NCBI GenBank assembly: GCA_036679405.1
Contig: JAVBVZ010000037.1
Coordinates: forward strand, 1-64,000
DNA from: JAEYKI01 sp036679405
GTDB taxonomy: Bacteria > Bacillota > Clostridia > Christensenellales > Christensenellaceae
Reading direction: 5' to 3'
DNA length: 64,000 nt
In this document: one piece after another, positions 25,084 through 33,958 of the stretch
Layout of the letters: the number at the start of each line of letters is the position of its first letter
How positions within the stretch are numbered: the stretch's first letter is position 1
The notes under the pieces: model-generated
What the model was told of the DNA's origin: nothing
Seen by the model: the letters and a program-made list of their open reading frames with translations, nothing else
The model's database searches: none
Position numbers and translations under genes: made by a program

Positions 25084-25758
25084 ATGGAAGTATTTTTAAG
25101 CCTGATCCGCGAAATCGTATCCGGGCTGGGCACAACACTATGGCTTTTTGCCGTTACCTTGGTGGTTTCCATACCACTTGGATTTTTAGGTTCGCAAATC
25201 AGCTTGTCAAAAAAAACCGGCGCACGCCGGGCATATAATACTTATGTTTATGTAATGCGGGGCACGCCTCTTATCCTGCAGGTACTGTTTTTATATTTTG
25301 GCGTCGGCCTGCTCATTAACATGGTCAATACAAATCTCGGCCTGCAAATCAGGTATCCCCGGGAACTGTCCGCACTTATATCCTTTATTTTAAATTATAC
25401 GGCTTATTTCAGTGAAATTTTCCGCGGCGGCATCCAGTCCATCAACCGGGGACAATACGAAGCGGCTTCGGTACTGGGCCTTCCAAAATCGGTCACCATG
25501 CGCCGCATCGTGGTTCCGCAGGTATTCAAAATTGTGATGCCTTCTTTGGGCAATGAAGTGATCAACCTGGTCAAAGACACGGCGCTGGTCAGCATTATTG
25601 CCATTGCGGACATCACCAAAAATGCCAATTCCGCGGCAATGCGGGTCGGAAACATTGCCCCTTTTGCAGTAGCGATGCTGTTTTATCTGGCCATTACGGC
25701 GGCCGTTACGCTCGCCCTTAAAAAAATTGAAAACAAAATGGATTATTATAAATTTTAA
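25084..25758 (+). CDS. Amino-acid ABC transporter permease
   Basis: The 224-residue HisM-type permease has five or so membrane helices. Near the N terminus is GLGTTLWLFAVTL, then RGTPLILQVLF and the cytoplasmic EAA loop EAASVLGLPKSVTMRRIVVPQVFKIVMPSLGNE that docks on the ATPase. It forms the membrane channel for the uptake system with the lipoprotein at 24081 and the ATPase at 25777. GGAG precedes the ATG. Confidence 0.95.
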   Translation: MEVFLSLIREIVSGLGTTLWLFAVTLVVSIPLGFLGSQISLSKKTGARRAYNTYVYVMRGTPLILQVLFLYFGVGLLINMVNTNLGLQIRYPRELSALISFILNYTAYFSEIFRGGIQSINRGQYEAASVLGLPKSVTMRRIVVPQVFKIVMPSLGNEVINLVKDTALVSIIAIADITKNANSAAMRVGNIAPFAVAMLFYLAITAAVTLALKKIENKMDYYKF

Positions 25759-25776
25759 GGAGGGACTAAAATACAT

Positions 25777-26538
25777 ATGAACGTGCTGGAAGTAAAAGAT
25801 GCATGCAAATCCTTTGGCGCTTTCAAGGCGCTGCAAGACGTGTCCCTCATGATGGAAAAAGGGGAAGTCCTGGCGATCATCGGCCCCTCGGGCAGTGGAA
25901 AATCCACCCTGCTCAGATGCATCAACTGTCTGGAACACCTGGACTTTGGAAGCATTAAGATACTGGATACATACCTTGCGCAAAATAAAAACGGTGTAAG
26001 CGAATATTTAAAAGAAGACGAACTGCGCCGCGCACGGCTCAACCTTGGAATGGTTTTTCAAAATTTCAACCTTTTCCCCCACCTTTCCGTTCTGGAAAAC
26101 CTTACGCTTGCCCCCATCCACACCCAGGGGCTCTCCAAAGAGGAAGCGGACGAAAAGGCTATGGGCCTGCTTTCCAAGGTGGGGCTTCTTGGAAAAGAAA
26201 AAAACTATCCGTGCGAACTTTCGGGCGGACAGGCGCAGCGGGTTGCGATTGCCCGGGCGCTTGCCCTTTCTCCAAAGATATTGTGCTTTGACGAGCCTAC
26301 CTCCGCCCTCGACCCGGAACTGACCGGAGAGGTGCTGTCCGTCATCAAAGAGCTCGCCGGAGAACATATGACCATGTTAATTGTTACGCACGAAATGGGG
26401 TTCGCCAAAGAAGTCGCAAGTCAGGTTGCCTTTATGGATTCGGGACGCATCTTAACGTCCGGGCCTCCCGAAGAACTGCTGGTCAACCCGAAAGAAGAAC
26501 GTATCCGCGCTTTCTTAAATAAGCTGATCAGCGTTTAA
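25777..26538 (+). CDS. Amino-acid ABC transporter ATP-binding protein
   Basis: The 253-residue GlnQ-type ATPase has Walker A GPSGSGKST, Q-loop MVFQNFNLFPHL, signature LSGGQAQRVAIARALA, Walker B ILCFDEPTSALD and the H-loop VTHEMGFAKE. It powers the adjacent permease from the cytoplasm. GGAGGGAC lies before the ATG, 18 nt after the permease stop. Between Walker A and the Q-loop it carries a longer insertion than most GlnQ proteins. Confidence 0.95.
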   Translation: MNVLEVKDACKSFGAFKALQDVSLMMEKGEVLAIIGPSGSGKSTLLRCINCLEHLDFGSIKILDTYLAQNKNGVSEYLKEDELRRARLNLGMVFQNFNLFPHLSVLENLTLAPIHTQGLSKEEADEKAMGLLSKVGLLGKEKNYPCELSGGQAQRVAIARALALSPKILCFDEPTSALDPELTGEVLSVIKELAGEHMTMLIVTHEMGFAKEVASQVAFMDSGRILTSGPPEELLVNPKEERIRAFLNKLISV

Positions 26539-26606
26539 ACTTTCCCTGCCGTCTCTTTGCAGGCAACATAACGGTCCGCAAATAAAATACATACAGTGCT
26601 ATTCAT

Positions 26607-26635
26607 TTGCAAATTTTCCTCTGTAGATTTACAAT
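26607..26635 (+). promoter_or_regulatory. Promoter of the thioesterase gene
   Basis: TTGCAA (26607-26612), 17 nt, TACAAT (26630-26635), about 40 nt before the chosen start. Confidence 0.65.
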
Positions 26636-26677
26636 AAATACGGAATTATGTTTAATACCGTACAACATGGAGGACAA

Positions 26678-27418
26678 ATGATAGGAGAATTAACCCATAA
26701 CGTAAATCTTCGAGCTTTTGAATCGGATTTTAACGGCAGGTGGAAACCTTCCGGTATCATGGTCCGTATGCAGGAGATTGCTGAAGACCACGCAACCGCA
26801 ATTGGATGCGGACGCCGGGATATGGTGGAAGAAACCGGAATGGTGTGGATGCTGACCCGTTTACACCTCGAAATGAAGAAATATCCGACCATTGCCCAGG
26901 ATATCCGGGTGAAGACCTGGCACGGCCCGGTCCCCCGCCTTGTTTTTCCAAGACACTTCAGTTTTGCGTATCCTAACGGAGAGTACTTAGGCTGCGCCAC
27001 TTCCGACTGGGTTCTTTTTAATATCAACGGCCGCCGCCTGATGCGCCCTTCTGCGCTCCGCGTGCCTTATGAAGCCGACGAATCACTTGCGCCGCCCGCA
27101 CGGCTGCCTTTGCGTATACGGCTGCCGGAAAATATGCGTACGGTTGAAATACGCCAGGTGCGCTACAGTGATACTGATATGAATATCCATATGAACAATG
27201 CAAGCTATGTGGACTGGATCTGCGACCTGTTTTCCACCGAATGGCTGGCCAAACATATGTTGTCCGAACTTGACATCACCTATTCGGCCGAAGCATCCAT
27301 GGATCAGGATATCGAACTCAAAATGGCGGAAGAAGACGGCCGGTTTTATATCTCAGGAGAAACAAAAGGTAAAAACGTATTCAGCGCTGTCATTATCTGG
27401 ACCAGCGATTCACCTTAA
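26678..27418 (+). CDS. Acyl-ACP thioesterase
   Basis: The 246-residue double hot-dog protein of the FatA/FatB-like family releases free fatty acid from acyl carrier protein. The first half carries RAFESDFNGRWKPSGIMVRMQEIAEDHA and the second half the Asn/His active-site stretch YSDTDMNIHMNNASYVDW. The start is the ATG at 26678 after GGAGGACAA; an ATG 30 nt upstream has no good ribosome site. It is followed 56 nt later by the phosphofructokinase gene with no terminator between, so both may be cotranscribed. Confidence 0.9.
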   Translation: MIGELTHNVNLRAFESDFNGRWKPSGIMVRMQEIAEDHATAIGCGRRDMVEETGMVWMLTRLHLEMKKYPTIAQDIRVKTWHGPVPRLVFPRHFSFAYPNGEYLGCATSDWVLFNINGRRLMRPSALRVPYEADESLAPPARLPLRIRLPENMRTVEIRQVRYSDTDMNIHMNNASYVDWICDLFSTEWLAKHMLSELDITYSAEASMDQDIELKMAEEDGRFYISGETKGKNVFSAVIIWTSDSP

Positions 27419-27474
27419 GGGGACAGCGCCCTTCGGCCACCACCCACACCCCACCATTCAAAAGGAGGATAACT

Positions 27475-28551
27475 ATGGCACGCAGGATCGGCATATTAAC
27501 CAGCGGAGGAGACTGCCCCGGGCTGAACGCAGCCATTCGCGGCGTCGCGAAAGCAGCCTACCGCCAAATTGAAAACGTAGAAATCATCGGGATCGCCAGC
27601 GGCTTTCACGGTCTCATACACGGAGACCATAAGCTGATGAACCAATCGGACTTCTCAGGAATTCTCACACTGGGCGGTACTATTTTAGGCACCCGCCGTA
27701 CCCCCTTTAAAAACATGCATGTGGTGGAAGAAGACAACATAGATAAAATTGCCAACATGAAGGCCAATTATAAAAAAATGCAACTGGATTGCCTGCTCAC
27801 ACTGGGCGGAAACGGTACGCACAAAACCGCCAATCTTCTTTCAAACGAAGGGCTTAACGTCATTGGCCTGCCTAAGACCATAGACAACGACATCTGGGGA
27901 ACAGACGTGACCTTTGGCTTTCATACCGCTGTGGACATCGCGACCGATGTGATCGACCGCGTCCATACCACCGCGGCCAGCCATGGCCGGGTCATGGTAG
28001 TGGAGCTGATGGGCAACCGGGCCGGATGGCTGACCCTTTACTCAGGGATTGCCGGCGGCGCGGATGTTATTCTGATTCCTGAAATTGCGTACGACGGCGA
28101 AAAAGTCATTCAAAGCGTAGGGCAACGGGCACAGAACGGCAAGGCCTTCTCCATTATTGCCATTGCGGAAGGCGCGGTCAATTTGCAAGAAGAGGGCATG
28201 AAGCGCAAATCCATCAAAGAACAGCGTTCCCAAAACGGGTTTATATCAGCCTCACAGCGCCTGGCCGGAAAAATTGAAGCGGCTACCGGCATCGAAACAC
28301 GGGTCGTTGTTCCCGGCTACATTCAGCGTGGCGGCATTCCGTCCGCTTACGACCGGCTTCTCTCCACCCAGTTCGGCGTTCAGGCCGCCAAATTAATTGC
28401 AGACGGGCATTTCGGCGTGACCGTTGCCCTGAAAAATAACCAGCTCTCCTACAACGCCCTCAAAGACGTTGCTTTTAAATTAAAATCGGTCCCAATTCCG
28501 TCTCCAATGGTGGATGCTGCAAAAGATATGGGGCTTTCTTTCGGCGTATAA
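27475..28551 (+). CDS. 6-Phosphofructokinase
   Basis: The 358-residue protein of the PfkA superfamily has GGDCPGLNAAIRG at the N terminus, GGNGT (111-115), PKTIDND (133-139, catalytic Asp) and MGNRAGW (179-185). The phosphoryl-donor positions are mixed: Gly in GGNGT is typical of ATP enzymes, while Lys in PKTIDND is typical of pyrophosphate enzymes and of a mixed bacterial clade. The metal-binding Asp usual in GGDG(D) is Asn. Donor specificity is therefore uncertain; a pyrophosphate enzyme would tie in with the hppA pump. AAAGGAGG precedes the ATG. Confidence 0.9.
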   Translation: MARRIGILTSGGDCPGLNAAIRGVAKAAYRQIENVEIIGIASGFHGLIHGDHKLMNQSDFSGILTLGGTILGTRRTPFKNMHVVEEDNIDKIANMKANYKKMQLDCLLTLGGNGTHKTANLLSNEGLNVIGLPKTIDNDIWGTDVTFGFHTAVDIATDVIDRVHTTAASHGRVMVVELMGNRAGWLTLYSGIAGGADVILIPEIAYDGEKVIQSVGQRAQNGKAFSIIAIAEGAVNLQEEGMKRKSIKEQRSQNGFISASQRLAGKIEAATGIETRVVVPGYIQRGGIPSAYDRLLSTQFGVQAAKLIADGHFGVTVALKNNQLSYNALKDVAFKLKSVPIPSPMVDAAKDMGLSFGV

Positions 28552-28660
28552 CTTTTTTTAAAACGCCTGATGGGTTTTTCGCGGTTCTAAACAAATTTGA
28601 GCGCGCCTAACGCCGCATCATAACCACGCATAAAAATTGCCTTTTCAGAACAATCAAAAA

Positions 28661-28686
28661 AAGCACCTTGCCGGGTGCTTTTTTTT
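28661..28686. terminator. Bidirectional terminator between convergent genes
   Basis: AAGCACC (28661-28667) pairs with GGTGCTT (28674-28680) with A and T runs on either side. Confidence 0.85.
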
Positions 28687-29489
28687 CATAAAACATTATT
28701 TTCAAATATAACGGTATCACAGTACCGGTTTGCTTTTTTAAGCTGTTCTTCCGTACGGATTGTCCATCCCAGTATGGGCAGTCCTTTTTTCCTTAGCCGT
28801 GACACCACTTTCCTTGGAAGATCGTCTATTTCGTAGCTGATAAAATTCGGACGCGCCATAAAGTTGGTAAGCAAATGTTTCAGCCCAAATACCTGATAGG
28901 CGGGCAGCGGCTCGGACAGGTCTCTAAATGCGGAAGAAAGCTGTCCGCGGAGCACCTCCGGCGCATGCGCAGAAAACCATCCAAGCGAATACGGTGAAAA
29001 AGACTGCACCGCAAACAGGCCGTCATATTGTTTTAGAAGCGCCCATGTTTTTTCTTCCAGTTCACCTGCTTTTCCCCTGCTTTTTATTTCGATCAGCAAA
29101 GGGACCCGTCCGTTTACCATGTGCAAAACATCTTCAAAAAGCGGAACGCCCTCTTTGCTCCCCGCCAAAAAAAGATTTGACAGCGTTTTTGCATCAAGCG
29201 CAGATACCGCCCGGTCCATTCCCGTCATCCTTTTCAAATTGTCGTCATGGATCACAACCGGAACCCCGTCGGATGAAAGATGGACATCCAGTTCGATGCC
29301 ATATCCGCTTTCGGCCGCCCGCCGGAAAGCATACATGGAATTCTCCGGAACGCCCTCTCCGTGCAGCCCCCGATGCGCATAGCGGTAAGCCGCTATCCAG
29401 CTTTCCGCCCTTTCTCCTTTGGTAATCAAAAAATATCCTGCCCACACCGCCACAAAAACCAAAGCAACTGTCAAAATCCAAAACAGCAT
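28686..29489 (-). CDS. Glycerophosphodiester phosphodiesterase
   Basis: The 267-residue protein has an N-terminal membrane helix (about residues 1-24) and then the GDPD barrel. Motifs: YAHRGLHG with PENS, GIELDVHLSSDGVPVVIHDD and LLIEIKSRGK, all the metal and catalytic positions of the family. It hydrolyses glycerophosphodiesters to glycerol-3-phosphate and an alcohol, most likely on the outer membrane face given the anchor. It points away from the large activase gene. Confidence 0.92.
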   Translation of the reverse strand: MLFWILTVALVFVAVWAGYFLITKGERAESWIAAYRYAHRGLHGEGVPENSMYAFRRAAESGYGIELDVHLSSDGVPVVIHDDNLKRMTGMDRAVSALDAKTLSNLFLAGSKEGVPLFEDVLHMVNGRVPLLIEIKSRGKAGELEEKTWALLKQYDGLFAVQSFSPYSLGWFSAHAPEVLRGQLSSAFRDLSEPLPAYQVFGLKHLLTNFMARPNFISYEIDDLPRKVVSRLRKKGLPILGWTIRTEEQLKKANRYCDTVIFENNVL

Positions 29490-29596
29490 AATTATGTGCC
29501 TCTTTTCCTTTTAAACTATACCTTTTTTTGTTTTTCATTTCAACCGCCCGTTTTTGACTTTTCAAACATTTTACATACCCCGCCCCCCTATACATA

Positions 29597-29625
29597 TTGT
29601 ATAATTTCAAACGATTTGTTATACT
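29597..29625 (+). promoter_or_regulatory. Promoter of the activase fusion gene
   Basis: TTGTAT (29597-29602), 17 nt, TATACT (29620-29625), about 27 nt before the ATG. A second TATAAT overlaps the -35. Confidence 0.65.
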
Positions 29626-29651
29626 ATACGGTAGTCGCTTTGGAGGAACAT

Positions 29652-32600
29652 ATGCAAAAATACAAATTAGGTTTAGATGTTGGCTCAACTACGGTTAAGC
29701 TTGTTATTATAGACGATCAGGATCAGATCATTTTCAGTGAATATATGCGCCACTTTTCAGACATGCGCGGCGTTCTGACGGATCTATTTAAACTGGCCAA
29801 GGAAAAATGCGGAGAGCTTTCGGTCGTGACGGCGGTTACCGGATCGGGCGGCCTTACGGTTTCCCGTCTTTTAAATTTGCCCTTTGTCCAGGAGGTTGTC
29901 GCCGGCGCAAGGGCCACGCAAAAATTTATACCCGAAGCGGATGTCGTGCTTGAATTCGGCGGTGAAGACGCAAAAATCACTTACATGAAACCCAGCCTGG
30001 AACAGCGCATGAACGGAACCTGTGCGGGCGGTACCGGCGCGTTTATCGACCAGATGGCCATGCTTTTAAACACAACGCCCTCCGGCCTTAATGAACTGGC
30101 TGCCAAACACGGCGCCATTCATCAGATTGCTTCCCGTTGCGGCGTATTTGCCAAAAGCGATATTCAATCTTTGCTGAACGACGGCGTATCCAAAGCGGAT
30201 ATCGCGGTTTCAATATTCCAGTCGGTCGTCAACCAGACAATATCAGGCCTGGCTTGCGGAAGACCTATTCGTGGGAATGTCGCCTTTTTGGGTGGTCCGC
30301 TCCATTACCTGCCCGAATTGCGCGTCCGTTTTCGTGAGACGCTTAACCTTACGGACGAAAGCATGATCCACCCGGAAAACTCCCATCTTTTTGTTGCACT
30401 GGGCGCCGCGCTGATGGCGGAAAGCGGCGAAACCACTGTCTCCGAACTCTATGACCGTCTGATCCATGCAGGCGACATTGAGCACGAAACCCGGCGGCTT
30501 GATCCCTTGTTCTCTTCTCCGGAAGAAGCAGCTTCTTTTAAAGAGCGCCACGCCCAAAACAAGGCACAGCGCAAAGATTTGTCCGTCCACTCCGGGCCTT
30601 GCTATCTGGGTATTGACGCGGGCAGCACCACCATTAAGGCGGTCCTGATAGACGGCGACGCAAATATTCTTTTTTCTCATTATTCAAGCAACCACGGCAG
30701 TCCGCTCAGAGCGGCGGCCGGTATTTTAAAAAAGCTGTACGAACAGCTGCCTTCCGGTGCCGAAATAGCCGGTGCGTGCGTAACAGGTTACGGAGAAGCG
30801 CTGATCAGGGAAGCCCTGACTCTCGATTACGGAGAAGTTGAGACGATCGCCCACTACCGTGCGGCGGCTTACTTCAACCCAGATGTTGACTTCATCATAG
30901 ACATCGGCGGGCAGGACATGAAAGCTTTGCGCATCCGGGACGGCGTTATTGAAACTATTATGCTGAACGAAGCCTGCTCTTCAGGCTGCGGCAGTTTTCT
31001 TGAAACGTTTGCCCATTCGCTGGATTTTGATATCCAGTCTTTTGCCGGGCAGGCGCAAACCGCCTCACATCCGGTAGACCTGGGCACACGTTGCACGGTG
31101 TTTATGAACAGCCGCGTGAAACAGGCGCAAAAGGAAGGCGCCTCGGTAGGCGATATCTCCGCCGGCCTTTCCTATTCCGTTGTAAAAAATGCCATCTATA
31201 AGGTGATCAAAATAAAAGACCCCGAGCAGCTTGGAGAACACATCGTTGTCCAGGGCGGCACTTTCCAAAACGACGCTATCCTCCGGGCCTTTGAAATGGT
31301 CCTCGGGCGCAAAGTGATCCGGCCGGACATTGCCGGACTGATGGGTGCTTTTGGCTGCGCGCTGATTGCACGTAAAAAATCCGCCGGCGGCCATTCTTCC
31401 ATCATCACACCCGAAGAACTGGCAGACTTTTCTTTGAAAAGCAAAAACCGGCGCTGCGGCGGCTGTGAAAATCATTGCATGCTCAATATCATAACGTTTG
31501 CGGACGGACGCAAATTTATTGCGGGAAACCGCTGTGAGTTCGGCGCCGGGTTTGAAAAACGCAAGGATATTCCCGATCTTTTTGAATACAAATATATCCG
31601 TACGTTTGACTATCCGTCCCTGGGCGAGAGAGCACCTTTGGGTACAATTGGGATTCCCCGCTGCCTGAATATGTATGAAAATTATCCGTTCTGGCATACG
31701 CTGCTGACCAAGTTCGGTTTTAACGTTGCGCTTTCCTCCCGTTCGGACCGTAAACTGTTTGAACTTGGGATGGATACGATTCCAAGCGACACCGTATGTT
31801 ATCCGGCCAAACTGGCCCACGGGCATATTGCAGATCTTTTAAAGCAGGGCGTCAAAACAATTTTTTATCCTTCCATCCCTTACCAGCCTAAGGAATACGA
31901 AGGCGCAAACAATCGCTTTAATTGTCCGATCGTTACATCCTATCCGGATACGGTAAAAAATAATATGGACGACATCCGCGAAGACGGCATCACCTTCCTG
32001 CACCCATTTTTTAACCTAGACAACCGAAAATCCATGCCGGGCCGGGTTTATGCAGAATTCAAAAGTTACGGCATCACCCGCAAACAGGCGGAAGAAGCCG
32101 TTAATGCCGCTTATGCCGCTCAGGAGCAGTACCGTGCGGACATCTGCAAAAAAGGCGAAGAAACACTCGCGTGGATGAAAAAAACAGGAACCCGTGGAAT
32201 CGTACTGGCCGGGCGTCCTTATCATATTGATCCTGAGATCAACCATGGTATCCCTTCGCTAATCACCAGCTACGGCCTGGCAGTCCTTACAGAGGACAGC
32301 GTCGCCCACCTGGGCCACGTGGCGCGCCCTCTGCGTGTGCTTGACCAATGGGCCTTCCATACCCGGCTGTATGAAAGCGCGGGGTTGGTTGCCAAGACCC
32401 CGAACCTGGACATGATCCAGTTGAATTCCTTTGGCTGCGGCCTGGACGCTATTACGACCGACCAGGTAGAAGAGATCTTAAAAGCCGCGGGAAAAATTTA
32501 CACGGTTTTAAAAATTGATGAAATCAATAACCTTGGCGCGGCCAAAATCCGCATCCGCTCTCTCATTGCGGCCCTGGAGGAAAAAACATTCGACCCGGAA

Positions 32601-33899
32601 AAATATAAAGAAGCGGGGCATGTTTTCCACCGCAGAATGTTTACCAAGGAAATGCGGGAACAGCATACTCTGGTATGTCCGCAGATGGCGCCGATTCACT
32701 GGCAGTTTTTACCCGACGCTTTCAATCCTACGGGGTACAACTTCGCCGTTATCAATGAGGTGACCAAAGAAGACATTGATGTTGGATTAAAATATGTAAA
32801 TAACGACGCCTGTTACCCCACCATCATCGTAGTCGGGCAAATTGTCAACGCCTTTATCAAAGGCGACCTGGACCCTGACAACACTTCGGTAATGCTTACG
32901 CAAACCGGCGGCGGCTGCCGTGCGTCCAACTACATTGCCTTTTTGCGCAAAGCACTCAGGGAAGCAGGTTTCCCGCAGGTGCCTGTTGTTTCGATCAACT
33001 TTTCGCGTCTGGAACCCAATCCGGGATTTAAATTTACCGTCAAATTTGCAATGCGCATCATGATGGCCGTTTTATTTGGGGATCTTCTTATGAACGTGCT
33101 TTTGCGGACCCGTCCATACGAAACCAAAAAAGGTTCCACCAACGCTCTTTATTCTTCCTGGGTCAAAAAATGCAGCGCAATCATCCGGCGGGGCAAAAAA
33201 AGCGAATTCAAGCGTGCAGTGCGTGAGATCGTATCCGATTTTGAGGCGCTGCCCATTAACGATATTCCCAAGCCAAAAGTCGGCATTGTGGGCGAGATCC
33301 TGGTAAAATATCACCCGGTCGCCAACAATTTTGCCGCTGAAACCATAGAGGCCGAGGGCGGCGAATGCATTATGCCCGGGCTTATGGATTTTGGCCTGTA
33401 TTCGTTTTACAACACGCAATTCTCCAGCAGCCATCTCGGCTCGAACAAGCTGCTTGGATTTGGAGGCCGGGTCGGTATTTCGGTCATAGAAAGTTACCGC
33501 AAATATTTAACGCGCGTCCTTGAAAAAAGCAAGCGCTTTTATACGCCCCAGCATATCCGGGATATTGCAAACCGTGCGGAAAGCGTGCTTTCGGTAGGTA
33601 ACTGTACGGGTGAAGGCTGGCTTCTAACGGCGGAAATGCTGGAGCTTATTGAAATGGGCGCGCCCAATATTATTTGTGTGCAGCCCTTCGCCTGCCTGCC
33701 CAACCACGTTATGGGCAAAGGCATGATCCGAGAGATCCGGCGCCAGCACCCGCAGGCAAATATTATTCCGGTAGACTACGACCCCGGCGCCAGCGAGGTC
33801 AACCAGATCAACCGTATCAAGCTTATGATCTATGCCGCTTTTGAAAACATGCGCAAAGAACTGGACAACCAGGAAGAGTCGCTGAAAAAGGCGGAATAA
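29652..33899 (+). CDS. Acyl-CoA dehydratase activase fusion protein, 1,415 aa
   Basis: The start is the ATG at 29652 after TTTGGAGG. Two tandem ATPase domains of the BadF/BadG/HgdC type come first. Domain one has LGLDVGSTTVKL, GTCAGGTGAFID and ASRCGVFAKSD; domain two (about 320-580) has LGIDAGSTTIKAV, EACSSGCGSFLE and GTRCTVFMNSRVKQ. A Cys-rich link (CGGCENHC) leads to a DUF2229 region and then a C-terminal HgdB-like dehydratase domain (about 900-1400). HgdC-type activators use ATP to push one electron into a 2-hydroxyacyl-CoA dehydratase; here activator and dehydratase-like parts are fused. Substrate unknown. Single gene with its own promoter and terminator. Confidence 0.93.
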   Translation: MQKYKLGLDVGSTTVKLVIIDDQDQIIFSEYMRHFSDMRGVLTDLFKLAKEKCGELSVVTAVTGSGGLTVSRLLNLPFVQEVVAGARATQKFIPEADVVLEFGGEDAKITYMKPSLEQRMNGTCAGGTGAFIDQMAMLLNTTPSGLNELAAKHGAIHQIASRCGVFAKSDIQSLLNDGVSKADIAVSIFQSVVNQTISGLACGRPIRGNVAFLGGPLHYLPELRVRFRETLNLTDESMIHPENSHLFVALGAALMAESGETTVSELYDRLIHAGDIEHETRRLDPLFSSPEEAASFKERHAQNKAQRKDLSVHSGPCYLGIDAGSTTIKAVLIDGDANILFSHYSSNHGSPLRAAAGILKKLYEQLPSGAEIAGACVTGYGEALIREALTLDYGEVETIAHYRAAAYFNPDVDFIIDIGGQDMKALRIRDGVIETIMLNEACSSGCGSFLETFAHSLDFDIQSFAGQAQTASHPVDLGTRCTVFMNSRVKQAQKEGASVGDISAGLSYSVVKNAIYKVIKIKDPEQLGEHIVVQGGTFQNDAILRAFEMVLGRKVIRPDIAGLMGAFGCALIARKKSAGGHSSIITPEELADFSLKSKNRRCGGCENHCMLNIITFADGRKFIAGNRCEFGAGFEKRKDIPDLFEYKYIRTFDYPSLGERAPLGTIGIPRCLNMYENYPFWHTLLTKFGFNVALSSRSDRKLFELGMDTIPSDTVCYPAKLAHGHIADLLKQGVKTIFYPSIPYQPKEYEGANNRFNCPIVTSYPDTVKNNMDDIREDGITFLHPFFNLDNRKSMPGRVYAEFKSYGITRKQAEEAVNAAYAAQEQYRADICKKGEETLAWMKKTGTRGIVLAGRPYHIDPEINHGIPSLITSYGLAVLTEDSVAHLGHVARPLRVLDQWAFHTRLYESAGLVAKTPNLDMIQLNSFGCGLDAITTDQVEEILKAAGKIYTVLKIDEINNLGAAKIRIRSLIAALEEKTFDPEKYKEAGHVFHRRMFTKEMREQHTLVCPQMAPIHWQFLPDAFNPTGYNFAVINEVTKEDIDVGLKYVNNDACYPTIIVVGQIVNAFIKGDLDPDNTSVMLTQTGGGCRASNYIAFLRKALREAGFPQVPVVSINFSRLEPNPGFKFTVKFAMRIMMAVLFGDLLMNVLLRTRPYETKKGSTNALYSSWVKKCSAIIRRGKKSEFKRAVREIVSDFEALPINDIPKPKVGIVGEILVKYHPVANNFAAETIEAEGGECIMPGLMDFGLYSFYNTQFSSSHLGSNKLLGFGGRVGISVIESYRKYLTRVLEKSKRFYTPQHIRDIANRAESVLSVGNCTGEGWLLTAEMLELIEMGAPNIICVQPFACLPNHVMGKGMIREIRRQHPQANIIPVDYDPGASEVNQINRIKLMIYAAFENMRKELDNQEESLKKAE

Positions 33900-33910
33900 A
33901 TATTTCAAAC

Positions 33911-33958
33911 AAAAAAGGCATAAAACGCGCCGCCGCGCAAAGTTTTATGCCTTTTTTA
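33911..33958. terminator. Bidirectional terminator between convergent genes
   Basis: A stem of about 15 bp (33911-33926 region with 33942-33956) including GGCATAAAAC/GTTTTATGCC. It overlaps the stop of the minus-strand RiPP cluster gene. Confidence 0.88.
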
